From Pseudomonadota bacterium (GTDB lineage: Bacteria; Pseudomonadota; Alphaproteobacteria; Micropepsales; Micropepsaceae), in the NCBI GenBank assembly GCA_018242085.1, contig JAFECO010000690.1, forward strand, positions 1 through 34,102: 34,102 nucleotides of DNA. The letters are read 5' to 3'. Under the pieces are notes generated by a model that saw only the letters and a program-made list of their open reading frames with translations, was not told the origin of the DNA and searched no databases. Below, piece after piece: positions 8,123 through 16,540 of this stretch (position 1 is its first letter; every line of letters starts with the position of its first letter). The translations under genes were made by a program, and so were the position numbers.

Positions 8123-8974
8123 CTATGAAGCGGCGGAAAGCTGACGGACGAAGGGCTTGGGCGGTCCGGCATGGCCGTAGACGCCTTTCAGGCCCGGAAG
8201 CGCGGCAAGCGAGTTGCACAGGCCGAAGACGCTCTCCGCGCCGCCCAGAAGCAGCGCTCCGTCAGGGACGATGCGGCGGGTGATGCCGTTCAGGATCTGG
8301 GTCTTGGTCGGCTGGTCGAAATAGATCAGCACATTGCGGCACAAGACGATGTCGAACTGGCCGAGAGAGGAAAAATCCTCCAGCAGGTTCAACGGGCGGA
8401 AGGCCACGGTCCGGCGAATTTCAGGCTTGATCCGCCAATTGGGCTCTTCCTGATCGAAGTGGCGCACCAGCATCTGGATCGGCAGGCCGCGCTGGACCTC
8501 GAAAGTGGAATAGAGGCCGGTGCGGGCGCGGTCGAGCACGGTGGGCGACAGATCGGTGGCGATGATTTCGATTCGCCAGCCGGCCAGGATGGGGAAATTG
8601 TCCTTCATCATCATGGCCAGCGAATAGGGCTCCTGGCCGGTCGAGCAGGCCGCGCTCCAGATGCGCAAGGACCGCGAACCGGCGCGGCGCTCGATCAGGC
8701 GGGGGATCAGGGATTGGCGCAGCGTCTCGAAGGGATGGTTGTCGCGGAAGAACGAGGTCTCGTTGGTGGTCATGGCGTCGACCACCTTGTCCTTCACCGC
8801 ATGGGGACCCGGCTGGCGCAGAATGTCGGCGAGGCCGGACAGGCCCGCGACTTTGTGCTCGCGCAGGATCGCCGATAGCCGCGTTTCCAACAGATAGGTC
8901 TTGTCCTCGCTGATGATCAGCCCCGATCGATCCTTGAGGAATGACGCGATGACGGAAAAATCCTTGCTGCTCAT
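8123..8974 (-). CDS. cheR: CheR chemoreceptor glutamate methyltransferase
   Basis: A 283-residue SAM-dependent methyltransferase that adds methyl groups to receptor glutamates for adaptation. It has the all-helical N-terminal domain, the family motif NETSFFRD (71-78), the SAM-binding motif IWSAACSTGQEPYS (105-118), an acidic residue in IIATDLSP and the CRNVLIYFD motif. There is no TPR extension. The receptor encoded in the same operon lacks a C-terminal NWETF-type pentapeptide, so CheR probably docks without tethering. The ATG overlaps the cheB stop (ATGA), indicating coupled translation. Confidence 0.95.
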   Translation of the reverse strand: MSSKDFSVIASFLKDRSGLIISEDKTYLLETRLSAILREHKVAGLSGLADILRQPGPHAVKDKVVDAMTTNETSFFRDNHPFETLRQSLIPRLIERRAGSRSLRIWSAACSTGQEPYSLAMMMKDNFPILAGWRIEIIATDLSPTVLDRARTGLYSTFEVQRGLPIQMLVRHFDQEEPNWRIKPEIRRTVAFRPLNLLEDFSSLGQFDIVLCRNVLIYFDQPTKTQILNGITRRIVPDGALLLGGAESVFGLCNSLAALPGLKGVYGHAGPPKPFVRQLSAAS

Positions 8975-10047
8975 GGTGCTACGCTTTCGAACAGCGAGGC
9001 GACATGGCTCGCGATTTTGGGGAGGGGCAGGATCGCCGAGCAGATGCCGGCCTGCGCCACCGCTCCCGGCATGCCCCAGACCACGCTGGTGGCCTCATCC
9101 TGGGCGATCACCGGGCTGCCCGCGGCTGCGATGGCCTTGGCGCCGCCGCAGCCGTCGCTGCCCATGCCGGTGAGCATGATGGCGCAGCTTTCCGCGCCGA
9201 ATATCTGCGCGACGCTGCGGAACAAGGGATCCACCGAAGGGCGGCAGAAATTCTGGGGCGGGGTCTGCGACAGGCGGGCAGCAAAGCCTGCGCCTTCGCG
9301 CACAACTTCAAAATGATAGTCGCCGGGCGCCAGATAGATATGGCCCGGTTTGATCTCCATGCCATTGGCGGCTTCGCTGGTGGGCCGGCCGCTTGCCCGC
9401 TCGATATGCTGGGCGAGCACGGTGGTGAAGGTCGCCGGCATGTGCTGGGCAATCACGATCGGGCAGGAAACCTTCGGCGAAAGCGCGCCCAGAAGCGCGA
9501 GCAGCGCCTGGGGGCCGCCGGTGGAGCTGCCGATGGCTATGATGCGGGGCGGGCGCATCGTCTTGCCGCGCGCCACCATGTTGAGTTTGGCGATCGGCTG
9601 GGCCGACGCATCGGGCGAGGGTTTGGGCTTTTTTGCCTGGCCCAGCGCGACCACTTTATGGATCAGGTCGCGGTGGAATTCCTCGTTGGCGTTCAGCCGG
9701 TCCGTGGTCGGCTTGGCGATATAGTCGGCCGCGCCCAGCGCCATGGCGCGCAGGCTGACCGCCGCGTTGCGCTGGGTCAGCGTGGAAGCCATGATGATCC
9801 GGGCGCCGGGATTTGCCTGCTGCAGTTTCGGCAGCGCGGTCAGCCCGTCCATCACCGGCATTTCGATGTCCAGGATGACCACGTCCAGTGCGCGCTTGGC
9901 GGCTTGCACCACCGCCATCTCGCCATTGCTGCACGACGCGACGACGTCGATCCTGGGATCGCCCTTCAGCGTCCGGGTGATCAATCCGCGCACAATGGCG
10001 GAATCATCCACCACCATCACACTGACCGGTGTGGCGGATCCGTTCAT
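8971..10047 (-). CDS. cheB: CheB receptor methylesterase/deamidase
   Basis: A 358-residue protein with a regulatory receiver (D14-D15, D60 in VVILDIEMPVMDG, lysine in YIAKP), a linker of about 40 residues and the catalytic domain. The catalytic triad matches the family: S175 in IGSSTGGPQ, H202 in IAQHMP and D298 in LTGMGSDG. It removes methyl groups from receptors after phosphorylation by CheA, opposing CheR. It shares four-base overlaps with the cheY upstream and cheR downstream, so the three genes are translated as one block. Confidence 0.96.
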   Translation of the reverse strand: MNGSATPVSVMVVDDSAIVRGLITRTLKGDPRIDVVASCSNGEMAVVQAAKRALDVVILDIEMPVMDGLTALPKLQQANPGARIIMASTLTQRNAAVSLRAMALGAADYIAKPTTDRLNANEEFHRDLIHKVVALGQAKKPKPSPDASAQPIAKLNMVARGKTMRPPRIIAIGSSTGGPQALLALLGALSPKVSCPIVIAQHMPATFTTVLAQHIERASGRPTSEAANGMEIKPGHIYLAPGDYHFEVVREGAGFAARLSQTPPQNFCRPSVDPLFRSVAQIFGAESCAIMLTGMGSDGCGGAKAIAAAGSPVIAQDEATSVVWGMPGAVAQAGICSAILPLPKIASHVASLFESVAP

Positions 10048-10427
10048 GCGCGTTCCACCAGGCCGACTTGCACCAGCTTGTCGAGCAGAACATCGCGATC
10101 ATAAGGCTTCATGATGTATTCGTCGGCGCCCGCTTCCAGGGCTTCGCGGATCTTGGCCAGCCCATTCTCGGTGGTGCACATCACCACGATGGGACGGGGG
10201 TTCAGATCCATCGCGCGCAGCGACCTGAGACAGGTGATGCCGTCCATCTCCGGCATGTTCCAGTCCAGAAGGACAAAGTCCGGGACCGTGGTGCCGCAGA
10301 ATTCCACGGCCGCAAGGCCATGCTCGGCTTCCGCCGTGCGCAGACCCAGGCTGGATATGATGTCCATGGCGACGCGGCGGATGACGCGGGAATCGTCGAC
10401 CACCAGGCAAAGCGGTTTGTTGTTCAC
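10044..10427 (-). CDS. cheY: CheY-like response regulator (copy after cheA)
   Basis: A 127-residue single-domain receiver: D11-D12, phosphoacceptor D55 in VLLDWNMPEMDG, T85 and K107 in YIMKPYD. It begins with GTG overlapping the cheA stop (GTGA) and has a strong AGGAGG just upstream. Placed between cheA and cheB, it should take phosphate directly from CheA. Its sequence is clearly different from the CheY next to cheZ, so the two likely have distinct jobs, such as motor binding against phosphate sink. Which is which cannot be read from sequence alone. Confidence 0.92.
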   Translation of the reverse strand: MNNKPLCLVVDDSRVIRRVAMDIISSLGLRTAEAEHGLAAVEFCGTTVPDFVLLDWNMPEMDGITCLRSLRAMDLNPRPIVVMCTTENGLAKIREALEAGADEYIMKPYDRDVLLDKLVQVGLVERA

Positions 10428-13099
10428 GAGGCCCTCCTGAGTTCGGCGCGGTTCTGGCCGCGCGCCGCGACTTGGCGAAGGGCGCGGGCCAGATTCTCCG
10501 GCAGGTGCATCTGGTCGGACTTGGCGACATATTCGTCGAAGCCCGCTTCATGGCCGGCCTGGATGTCGTCATCTCCGGCATGGGAAGAAAGCGCGATCAG
10601 GGGCACTTCACCCCAGCGCGGATCGTTGCGGATCGCGCCGGCCAGCGCCAAACCGTCCATGTTCGGCATCTCGATATCGCTGATGATCACGTCGAACTGG
10701 CGGCCGTCCTCGCGCAGCTTGAGCGCTTCCACGCCGTCCGTGGCGGTGGCGACCTTCCAATTGTCCGAGGCCAGGAGCGGCGTGACCAGATTGCGGAAGA
10801 AGGGGCTGTCGTCCACCAACAGCGCATGCCGCAAGGATTTGTGCTGGGCGACGACCTCGAACCAGTCGGTGAAGGCCTGGGTCAGGAAATGGCCGATATC
10901 CACCACATCCACCGCCTTGCCGGCGATGATGGCGCTGCCCAAAAGGCCCGGGCGCGCCGAAGACAGTTCGATCGCCATGCGGTCGCGCACAATGTCGACC
11001 ACTTCGTCCACCACAAGACCCATGCTGCGGCCATTGTCGCTGAACACCAGCGTGTCCTGCCGGCCATCGTCCTTCCAATGATGCGCGGGATCGAAAGGCA
11101 CCAGCGGCACCAGATGGTTGCGATACTGCACGACATGACGGCCGCCCACATTCTCGATGGTGGCCGCTTCCAGGCTCTCGATGCGCGACACCAGCTCCAG
11201 CGGGATGGCCTTGAGTTCGCCGCCGCCGGTGCGGAACAAGAGGAAGGACGCCTGGTCGCCGCCCAGACCGTCGGAAGACGCTCTGCGGTCCTGGCTGCTC
11301 TCGGCATCGGCGCTTTCGATCTGGCCGGCTGCCCCGGACAGGCCGCTGGGATCCAGGATCATGATCACGCTGCCGTCGCCCAGGATGGTATTTCCCACAT
11401 AGAAGCGGGTGCCGCGCAGGATCGGCGCCACCGGCTTGACCACGATTTCCTCGGTGTCGAAGACCCGGTCCACGATGATGCCGAAGGTGTGGGCGCCCAT
11501 TTGGGCAACCACCACGAAACGGTCATGACCGGTGCCGGACGCCTCCAGCCCCAGCGCGCCGCGCAGCGATACCAGCGGCAGGAGCCGGTCGCGCAGGCGC
11601 AGGACCGGCGAGGTGTTGATGGTTTCGATGCGGACTTCGGAATGGTTGGAAACGCCCACCAGCTCGACGACATTCAGCTGGGGAATGGCAAAGCGCTGTC
11701 CGGCCGCCTCGACGATGAGGGCCGAGACGATGGCGAGGGTCAACGGAATCTTGATCAGGAAGGTGGTGCCGCGCCCCGCCACCGAGTTGAGCTCGATGGT
11801 CCCGCCGATGCGTTCGATATTGGTGCGCACCACGTCCATGCCGACGCCGCGGCCCGAAACGCTGGTCACCTTTTCGGCGGTCGAGAAGCCGGGCCGGAAA
11901 ATGAACTGCAGGATCTGCTGCTCGTTCATGCCGGCGATGGCGGCCTCGGTTGCCAGCCCGTTGGCGATGGCTTTCTGGCGGATGCGCTCCACATCCAGTC
12001 CGCGCCCGTCATCGGCGATGCGGATGAAGATGTGGCCGCTCTCATGATAGGCATTGAGCGCGATGGTGCCGGTTTCGGGTTTGCCCGCCGCCAGGCGACG
12101 CGCGCCGTCTTCGATGCCGTGATCGGCGGAATTGCGCACCATATGGGTGAGCGGATCCTTGATCATCTCCAGCACCTGGCGGTCGAGTTCGGTCTCCGCG
12201 CCCTGCATGGAAAGTTCGATTTTCTTGCCGGTGGCGACCGCCAGGTCGCGCACGATGCGGGGCAGCTTGTTCCAGGCATTGCCGATGGGCTGCATGCGCA
12301 TGCGCGTCACCCCGTCCTGCAGGTCGGAGGTGATGTGGCTGAGCCGCTGCAGCGGCACTTTGAACTCATTATCCTTCTGGACGCGCTGGGTCTGCATCAG
12401 CTGGTTGCGGGTCAGCACCAGTTCGCTGATCAAGGTCATCAGATTTTCGATGACATCCACATTCACGCGAATGGAGGAGGCGGTGGTCGCGGGCTCCTTT
12501 GTTTCACTCTGGGGCGCGGGCGAAGCGGATTCCGGGGCCGGCACGGCCGCGGGCGCGGCGGGAACAGGCTCGGGTTTGGCGGCGGGAGACGGGATATCGC
12601 TTTGCTGGATTATGGCTTCGGCCACTTCGGCCAGAAGTTCGGCGGCGACAGGGAACCCGCCATCGCCGAAGCTGGGAGCATGGTCTTCCACCGGCGCCGC
12701 GTCCGGTTCATGGACCGGCGCTTCGCCGCCGGCCAAGGCGTCGATCTCCGCGATCAATTCCGCGTCGCTGCCCGCGGGTTCGGCGCCCGTGCTTTCCATT
12801 TCCGCAAGCAAGGTGCGGATCCGGTCGATCGCCTTGAGAATGAGCGTGACCGCGCGCGGGGTGACATCCAGTTCGCCGTCGCGGAATTTTCCCAGAATAT
12901 TTTCGCCCGCATGGGCAACCGCGCCAAGCCGGGGCAGTCCCAGAAAGCCGCATGTTCCCTTGATGGTGTGCATCAGGCGGAAAATGTTGCTCAAGATGGT
13001 GACGTCGGAGGTCTCGCGCTCGAAGCGGACAAGCTCGACGTCCAGCACCGCGAGGCTTTCGGTGGTTTCGGCAAGGAATTCCTGAAGCAGATCGTCCAT
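10424..13099 (-). CDS. cheA: CheA hybrid histidine kinase with two CheW domains and a receiver
   Basis: An 891-residue kinase starting at MDDLLQEF, where GGGAGC precedes the ATG. Domains in order: HPt with H44 in LMHTIKGTCGF; a Pro/Ala/Glu-rich linker (about 125-208) with no recognisable P2 CheY-binding domain; dimerisation helices (210-270); ATPase with HMVRNSADHGIE, ADDGRGLD and GRGVGMDVV (319-425); a first CheW-like domain (about 450-590); a second CheW-like domain (about 617-745); and a C-terminal receiver with D763-D764, D808 and K860. Classical CheA has one CheW-like domain and no receiver. The receiver may be a phosphate sink or an autoregulatory switch, and the second CheW domain may change array geometry. 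It begins 16 bases after cheW. Confidence 0.95.
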   Translation of the reverse strand: MDDLLQEFLAETTESLAVLDVELVRFERETSDVTILSNIFRLMHTIKGTCGFLGLPRLGAVAHAGENILGKFRDGELDVTPRAVTLILKAIDRIRTLLAEMESTGAEPAGSDAELIAEIDALAGGEAPVHEPDAAPVEDHAPSFGDGGFPVAAELLAEVAEAIIQQSDIPSPAAKPEPVPAAPAAVPAPESASPAPQSETKEPATTASSIRVNVDVIENLMTLISELVLTRNQLMQTQRVQKDNEFKVPLQRLSHITSDLQDGVTRMRMQPIGNAWNKLPRIVRDLAVATGKKIELSMQGAETELDRQVLEMIKDPLTHMVRNSADHGIEDGARRLAAGKPETGTIALNAYHESGHIFIRIADDGRGLDVERIRQKAIANGLATEAAIAGMNEQQILQFIFRPGFSTAEKVTSVSGRGVGMDVVRTNIERIGGTIELNSVAGRGTTFLIKIPLTLAIVSALIVEAAGQRFAIPQLNVVELVGVSNHSEVRIETINTSPVLRLRDRLLPLVSLRGALGLEASGTGHDRFVVVAQMGAHTFGIIVDRVFDTEEIVVKPVAPILRGTRFYVGNTILGDGSVIMILDPSGLSGAAGQIESADAESSQDRRASSDGLGGDQASFLLFRTGGGELKAIPLELVSRIESLEAATIENVGGRHVVQYRNHLVPLVPFDPAHHWKDDGRQDTLVFSDNGRSMGLVVDEVVDIVRDRMAIELSSARPGLLGSAIIAGKAVDVVDIGHFLTQAFTDWFEVVAQHKSLRHALLVDDSPFFRNLVTPLLASDNWKVATATDGVEALKLREDGRQFDVIISDIEMPNMDGLALAGAIRNDPRWGEVPLIALSSHAGDDDIQAGHEAGFDEYVAKSDQMHLPENLARALRQVAARGQNRAELRRAS

Positions 13100-13115
13100 G
13101 GTAGTGCTCCCAGAG

Positions 13116-13592
13116 TCAGGCTTCGGTTCCGATCGCCAAGAGGCGATCGATATGCAAGGCAACCAGGAGGCCCCGATCGGTGCGGTAGACGGCGTCGGCC
13201 ATGTTGCGCCAGACCGCGTCCAGGGTGGCCGGGTTGCCTTCGCGCAAGCTGCGCGAAAGGGTGATCACATCGCCGACGGAATCCACGAAGAGGGTGTAGG
13301 ATTCGCCGCGACATTCCACGGTCACGCACATGCCGCCGCTGCCGGCTTCCGCCTTGGGCAGGGAAAGATGCTTGCGCATGTCGATCACGGTGACGATGCG
13401 GCCGCGCAGGTTGATCAGGCCTCGCACTTCCGGGGGTCCGCCCGGCACCGGCGCGATTTCTTCGGGGATCAGGATGTCCTGGACGCGGGTCACCGGCACG
13501 CCGAACAACTGGTCGGCCACGGTGAAGGTTACGAAAGCATCCGCACCGTCTTCGCTGCGGCTGGCGGGGGCAACAAGGGTCTCTGTGCTCAT
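13116..13592 (-). CDS. cheW: CheW receptor-kinase coupling protein
   Basis: A 158-residue CheW with the paired SH3-like fold sequence: FVTFTVADQLFGVPVTRVQDIL at the start of the first half, the conserved core PPEVRGLINLRGRIVTVIDMR (about 53-73), and a second subdomain ending in LLVALHIDRLL. It links receptor tips to CheA in the signalling array. AAGGC precedes the ATG. It is separated from the receptor gene upstream by 128 bases that hold a large inverted repeat, while the genes downstream follow with almost no gaps. Confidence 0.94.
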   Translation of the reverse strand: MSTETLVAPASRSEDGADAFVTFTVADQLFGVPVTRVQDILIPEEIAPVPGGPPEVRGLINLRGRIVTVIDMRKHLSLPKAEAGSGGMCVTVECRGESYTLFVDSVGDVITLSRSLREGNPATLDAVWRNMADAVYRTDRGLLVALHIDRLLAIGTEA

Positions 13593-13616
13593 GATGTCTG
13601 CCTTGATCAGGAAGTG

Positions 13617-13696
13617 GGGGAAGAAACAGGCCGGGCGCTATCAAGCCTTGCGGGTGGGAAGCTTGCTTGGATGCTTCACCGGCCTGTTCCTTCCCC
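13617..13696. repeat. Long inverted repeat between the receptor gene and cheW
   Basis: GGGGAAGAAACAGGCCGG (13617-13634) and its inverted partner at 13679-13696 match at 17 of 18 positions, separated by a 44-base loop. The loop can form a smaller hairpin from CAAGC (13642-13646) and GCTTG (13661-13665 or 13665-13669). The mRNA would fold into a very stable stem 24 bases upstream of the cheW start. There is no T-run, so it is better read as an mRNA processing or stability element, or partial attenuator, than an intrinsic terminator. Confidence 0.7.
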
Positions 13697-13720
13697 GGAG
13701 CCTCGCCCGGATGAGTGCCG

Positions 13721-15409
13721 TTAGGCGGCTTTCACCTGGGTGAGGAAGGTCTGCACCAGCTCGCGCATGTCGCCCGATTGCTTGGACAGCGTGCGTGCGG
13801 CCGTCAGCACCTGGTTGGCGCCGGCGCCGGTCGAGTTGGCCGCTTCGGTGACGCCACCGATATTGGCCGAGACTTCCTGGGTGCCCTTGGCGGCTTCTTC
13901 CACATTGCGGGCGATTTCCTGCGTGGCGGCGCCCTGTTCTTCCACCGCCGCGGCGATGGTGGTGGCAATCTGGTCGATCTCGCCGATGGTTTTGCCGATC
14001 GAGGCGATGGCGTTGACCGCATTCTGGGTCGCGCCCTGCACGCTGGTGATCTGCGTGCCGATTTCCTCGGTGGCCTTGGAGGTCTGGGTGGCGAGGTTTT
14101 TGACCTCGGCCGCGACCACGGCAAAGCCCTTGCCCGCTTCGCCCGCGCGCGCCGCCTCGATGGTGGCGTTGAGCGCAAGCAGATTGGTCTGGTCGGCGAT
14201 CGCGTTGATCAGGGCGACGATCTCGCCGATCTTCTGCGAAGCGTTGAGCAGGCCCTGGACCATTTCGTTGGCCTTTGCGGCCTCGGTCACCGCGGTGGCG
14301 GCGATCTGGCTGGAATGGCTGACCTGGCGTCCGATTTCCGCGATCGAAGAAGAGAGTTCTTCCGCGGCGGAAGCGACGGTCTGCACATTGGCCGCGCCCT
14401 GTTCGGAGGCCGCCGCGACGGCGCTGGCCTGCTTGGTGGCTTCCTCGGCGGTCGCGCTCATCGACTGGGCGCTGGCTTCCATCTGGGTGGCCTGGCTGGC
14501 GACGCCCTGAACGACGCCCTGAACCTTGACGTCGAAGTCCCGCGTCAGCTGGTCCACCAGGGCCGCACGCTTGGCGGTGGCGCGCTGGGCTTCTTCCTGT
14601 TCCGCTTTCAGGCGGTCGGATTCGATCATGCTGTCCTTGAAGACCTGCACGGCCTTGGCCATCTGACCCACTTCGTCCTTGCGCTCGGAGCCGTTGATCT
14701 CGGTGGTGAGGTCATGCTGCGCCAGCCGTCCCATCGCACCGGTCATGGCGCGGATCGGCGTGGAAACGCCCGACACGATCAGCCAGCCCATCGCCACGCA
14801 CAGCGCGGCGGCAGCGCCCAGCACAACCATGATCAGCATGCGCGAGCTTGCATATGTATCATCCGCGCTCTTGACCTGCGCATCGCTGGCCTTGCGCTGA
14901 TAAGCCTTGTCTTCGTTCAGCAGGTCCTGGACCTTGGTGAAGGTGGCGCGCAACTCGTTGGTATAATAATCGGTCGCCTGTTCGTTCTTGGCGGCTTCCG
15001 AAAGCTCCATCAATTTCTCGTTCTCGGCGACATAGTCAGTCCAGGCCGCATGCAGCTTGTCGGCGACGCCGCGCTCATAGCCGGCATCGACCGTGGCGAC
15101 ATATTTTTCCCAACCCTGGTTCGCCTGCTCCAGCGCTTCGGCCAGCTTCTTTTCTTCTTCCTTCTTGCCGGCGAGGTCGCTGGCCAGCATCTGCGAGGCC
15201 TGAACCTGGCGATAGCGGACGGCGCCATAGGCGAAATCACCCAGGCCATCGATGGCGACCAGATAATTGGACGCGATGGTTTGGGCATTGTCGTTGACCG
15301 CCGAAAGGCGGGTGATCGAGAACGTGCCCAGCAATATTGTGACTGCGAGGACGACGGCAAAGGCCGTCATGACCTTGCTGCGGATGGATAAATTCTGAAA
15401 CCAGCTCAT
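13721..15409 (-). CDS. Methyl-accepting chemotaxis protein
   Basis: A 562-residue transmembrane receptor from MSWFQNLS, with GGAGAA before the ATG. TM1 (13-34), a helical periplasmic sensor of about 155 residues (four-helix-bundle type), TM2 (191-213), HAMP (about 212-265) and a long signalling coiled coil. The conserved hairpin tip lies at about 405-435, with DQTNLLALNATIEAARAGE. It ends in QTFLTQVKAA with no NWETF-type tether for CheR/CheB. As first gene of the operon it is expected to be made in excess over the signalling proteins. The ligand is unknown; a small sensor of this type often binds small molecules directly or senses through a periplasmic binding protein. Confidence 0.94.
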   Translation of the reverse strand: MSWFQNLSIRSKVMTAFAVVLAVTILLGTFSITRLSAVNDNAQTIASNYLVAIDGLGDFAYGAVRYRQVQASQMLASDLAGKKEEEKKLAEALEQANQGWEKYVATVDAGYERGVADKLHAAWTDYVAENEKLMELSEAAKNEQATDYYTNELRATFTKVQDLLNEDKAYQRKASDAQVKSADDTYASSRMLIMVVLGAAAALCVAMGWLIVSGVSTPIRAMTGAMGRLAQHDLTTEINGSERKDEVGQMAKAVQVFKDSMIESDRLKAEQEEAQRATAKRAALVDQLTRDFDVKVQGVVQGVASQATQMEASAQSMSATAEEATKQASAVAAASEQGAANVQTVASAAEELSSSIAEIGRQVSHSSQIAATAVTEAAKANEMVQGLLNASQKIGEIVALINAIADQTNLLALNATIEAARAGEAGKGFAVVAAEVKNLATQTSKATEEIGTQITSVQGATQNAVNAIASIGKTIGEIDQIATTIAAAVEEQGAATQEIARNVEEAAKGTQEVSANIGGVTEAANSTGAGANQVLTAARTLSKQSGDMRELVQTFLTQVKAA

Positions 15410-15596
15410 TTTCTTCTCCAAGGCGGATGGCAGGAGAAGCAATAGGGGAGGCGCTTGGCCCCGGTTTTTCGGCCCTGCGTCGGATTGTTTCAGCTTGTGT
15501 CGAAGAGGCCACTATCCTGTGGCATTTAGGGCTTTTGTAACAAATTGGCACTATTTCCTGTCCCGTTAACCTTGCTGCTGCCTTGGGGGGCACGAA
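15410..15596. promoter_or_regulatory. Divergent control region of the chemotaxis operon and an OmpR-type regulator
   Basis: These 187 bases lie between two divergent starts and must hold promoters for both. Two inverted repeats are visible: GCCAC-N6-GTGGC (15508-15523) and TTTGT-A-ACAAA (15534-15544). I see no convincing sigma-54 or sigma-28 promoter, and sigma-70-like hexamers are poor on both strands. The repeats could be operators, for instance for the adjacent regulator. Confidence 0.45.
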
Positions 15597-16331
15597 ATGA
15601 CCAAGCATGTCACCATCGTCGAAGATGATCCGGATGTCCGCGCGCTTTTGGCGCGCAGTATGGGGGCCGAAGGCTACCGGGTTACGGCGCTGGAGACGGG
15701 CACCGACATCGAGGGCGTGATTTCCGCCGATCCGGTGGATCTGGTCATCCTCGACATCGGTCTTCCGGGCATTGACGGCCTGACCATCACGCAGCAGATC
15801 CGCCGCCATTCCGACGTCGCCATCATCATTGTCAGCGGCCGCGGCGATCTGGCCGATCGGGTCGTGGGACTGGAAATCGGCGCCGACGATTATGTCACCA
15901 AGCCTTTCGAACCGCGCGAGATCCAGGCCCGCGTGCGCTGCGTATTGCGCCGCGGCCGGCGCGAAGGCGATGCCGTTCCGCAGGCCGCCGACGATGCCCA
16001 TCAACGTTTCAGCTTCGGCAATTGGGTCCTGGACGCCACGGCCCAGTCATTGCACGGCGCCGAAGGCCATGCCGTCAGCCTGACCAGCGGTGAATTCAAG
16101 CTGCTGGAAACAATGGTGACGCGCGCCAACCGGGTTCTCACGCGCGATCAGCTGATGGACGCCTGTTATGGCAACCATTCGCCATCCTTCGATCGCAGCA
16201 TCGATGTCTGTATCGGCCGCTTGCGCAGAAAATTGCAGGACGATCCGCGCAACCCCGCGATCATCCGCACGATCCGCAACGGGGGCTATATGTTTGCCGC
16301 CCGCGTCACGCGGCAGGCCTATAAAAATTGA
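15597..16331 (+). CDS. OmpR/PhoB-family response regulator (orphan)
   Basis: A 244-residue regulator. The receiver has E9-D10-D11, phosphoacceptor D53 in LVILDIGLPGIDG and K102 in YVTKPFEP. The C-terminal winged-helix DNA-binding domain (about 135-240) contains LTSGEFKLLETMV, RSIDVCIGRLRRKL and IRTIRNGGYMF. GGGGGG lies 7 bases before the ATG. No kinase gene is adjacent, so its partner is encoded elsewhere or is one of the kinases at 2124-5955. Because it diverges from the receptor-che operon it is a reasonable candidate to control that operon or itself, but this is inference. Confidence 0.93.
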   Translation: MTKHVTIVEDDPDVRALLARSMGAEGYRVTALETGTDIEGVISADPVDLVILDIGLPGIDGLTITQQIRRHSDVAIIIVSGRGDLADRVVGLEIGADDYVTKPFEPREIQARVRCVLRRGRREGDAVPQAADDAHQRFSFGNWVLDATAQSLHGAEGHAVSLTSGEFKLLETMVTRANRVLTRDQLMDACYGNHSPSFDRSIDVCIGRLRRKLQDDPRNPAIIRTIRNGGYMFAARVTRQAYKN

Positions 16332-16540
16332 CCATCGCGTCCGGCCTTCCGTCCCGGCCTGTCGCGTAACATATTGAAAATACAGCATTATTCTGTACGC
16401 CGCGGATATCCGCAGCGAAGCCTGCACCCTTGCGCCGCCTCGGCGCGCGCCAGCCAGGGCGCTATTGAAATTCTCCCCTTTCACGGATCACATGAATTTC
16501 ATTGAGGCGTGATCGATTCCGAAATTCCGAAGGGGGCTCC
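16332..16540. promoter_or_regulatory. Palindrome-rich control region upstream of the ThDP enzyme gene
   Basis: These 209 bases contain four ordered symmetric or repeated elements. TACAG-N7-CTGTA lies at 16381-16397, the perfect palindrome GCGGATATCCGC at 16402-16413, TGAAATTC-N20-GAATTTCA at 16466-16501, and the direct repeat TTCCGAA-A-TTCCGAA at 16517-16531. A TTGAAA hexamer at 16465-16470 could be a -35, with a poor -10 (TCACAT) 17 bases downstream inside the wide inverted repeat. The AAGGGGG ribosome-binding site follows the direct repeat. Confidence 0.45.

Noticed and set aside
10472-13264. Very long open frame (930 codons) on the plus strand opposite cheA and cheW
   Set aside because: Its translation is low-complexity, rich in His, Gly, Arg and Asp, with no domain, and it mirrors a clear CheA. 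It is a by-product of high GC. The same applies to the long plus-strand frames at 4075-5940, 6028-7779, 13715-15391, 26377-28323 and 28386-30599.
15544-15562. Possible sigma-54 promoter (TGGCAC) upstream of the OmpR-type regulator
   Set aside because: TGGCAC is present but the -12 element reads CCTGT rather than TTGC at the required distance.
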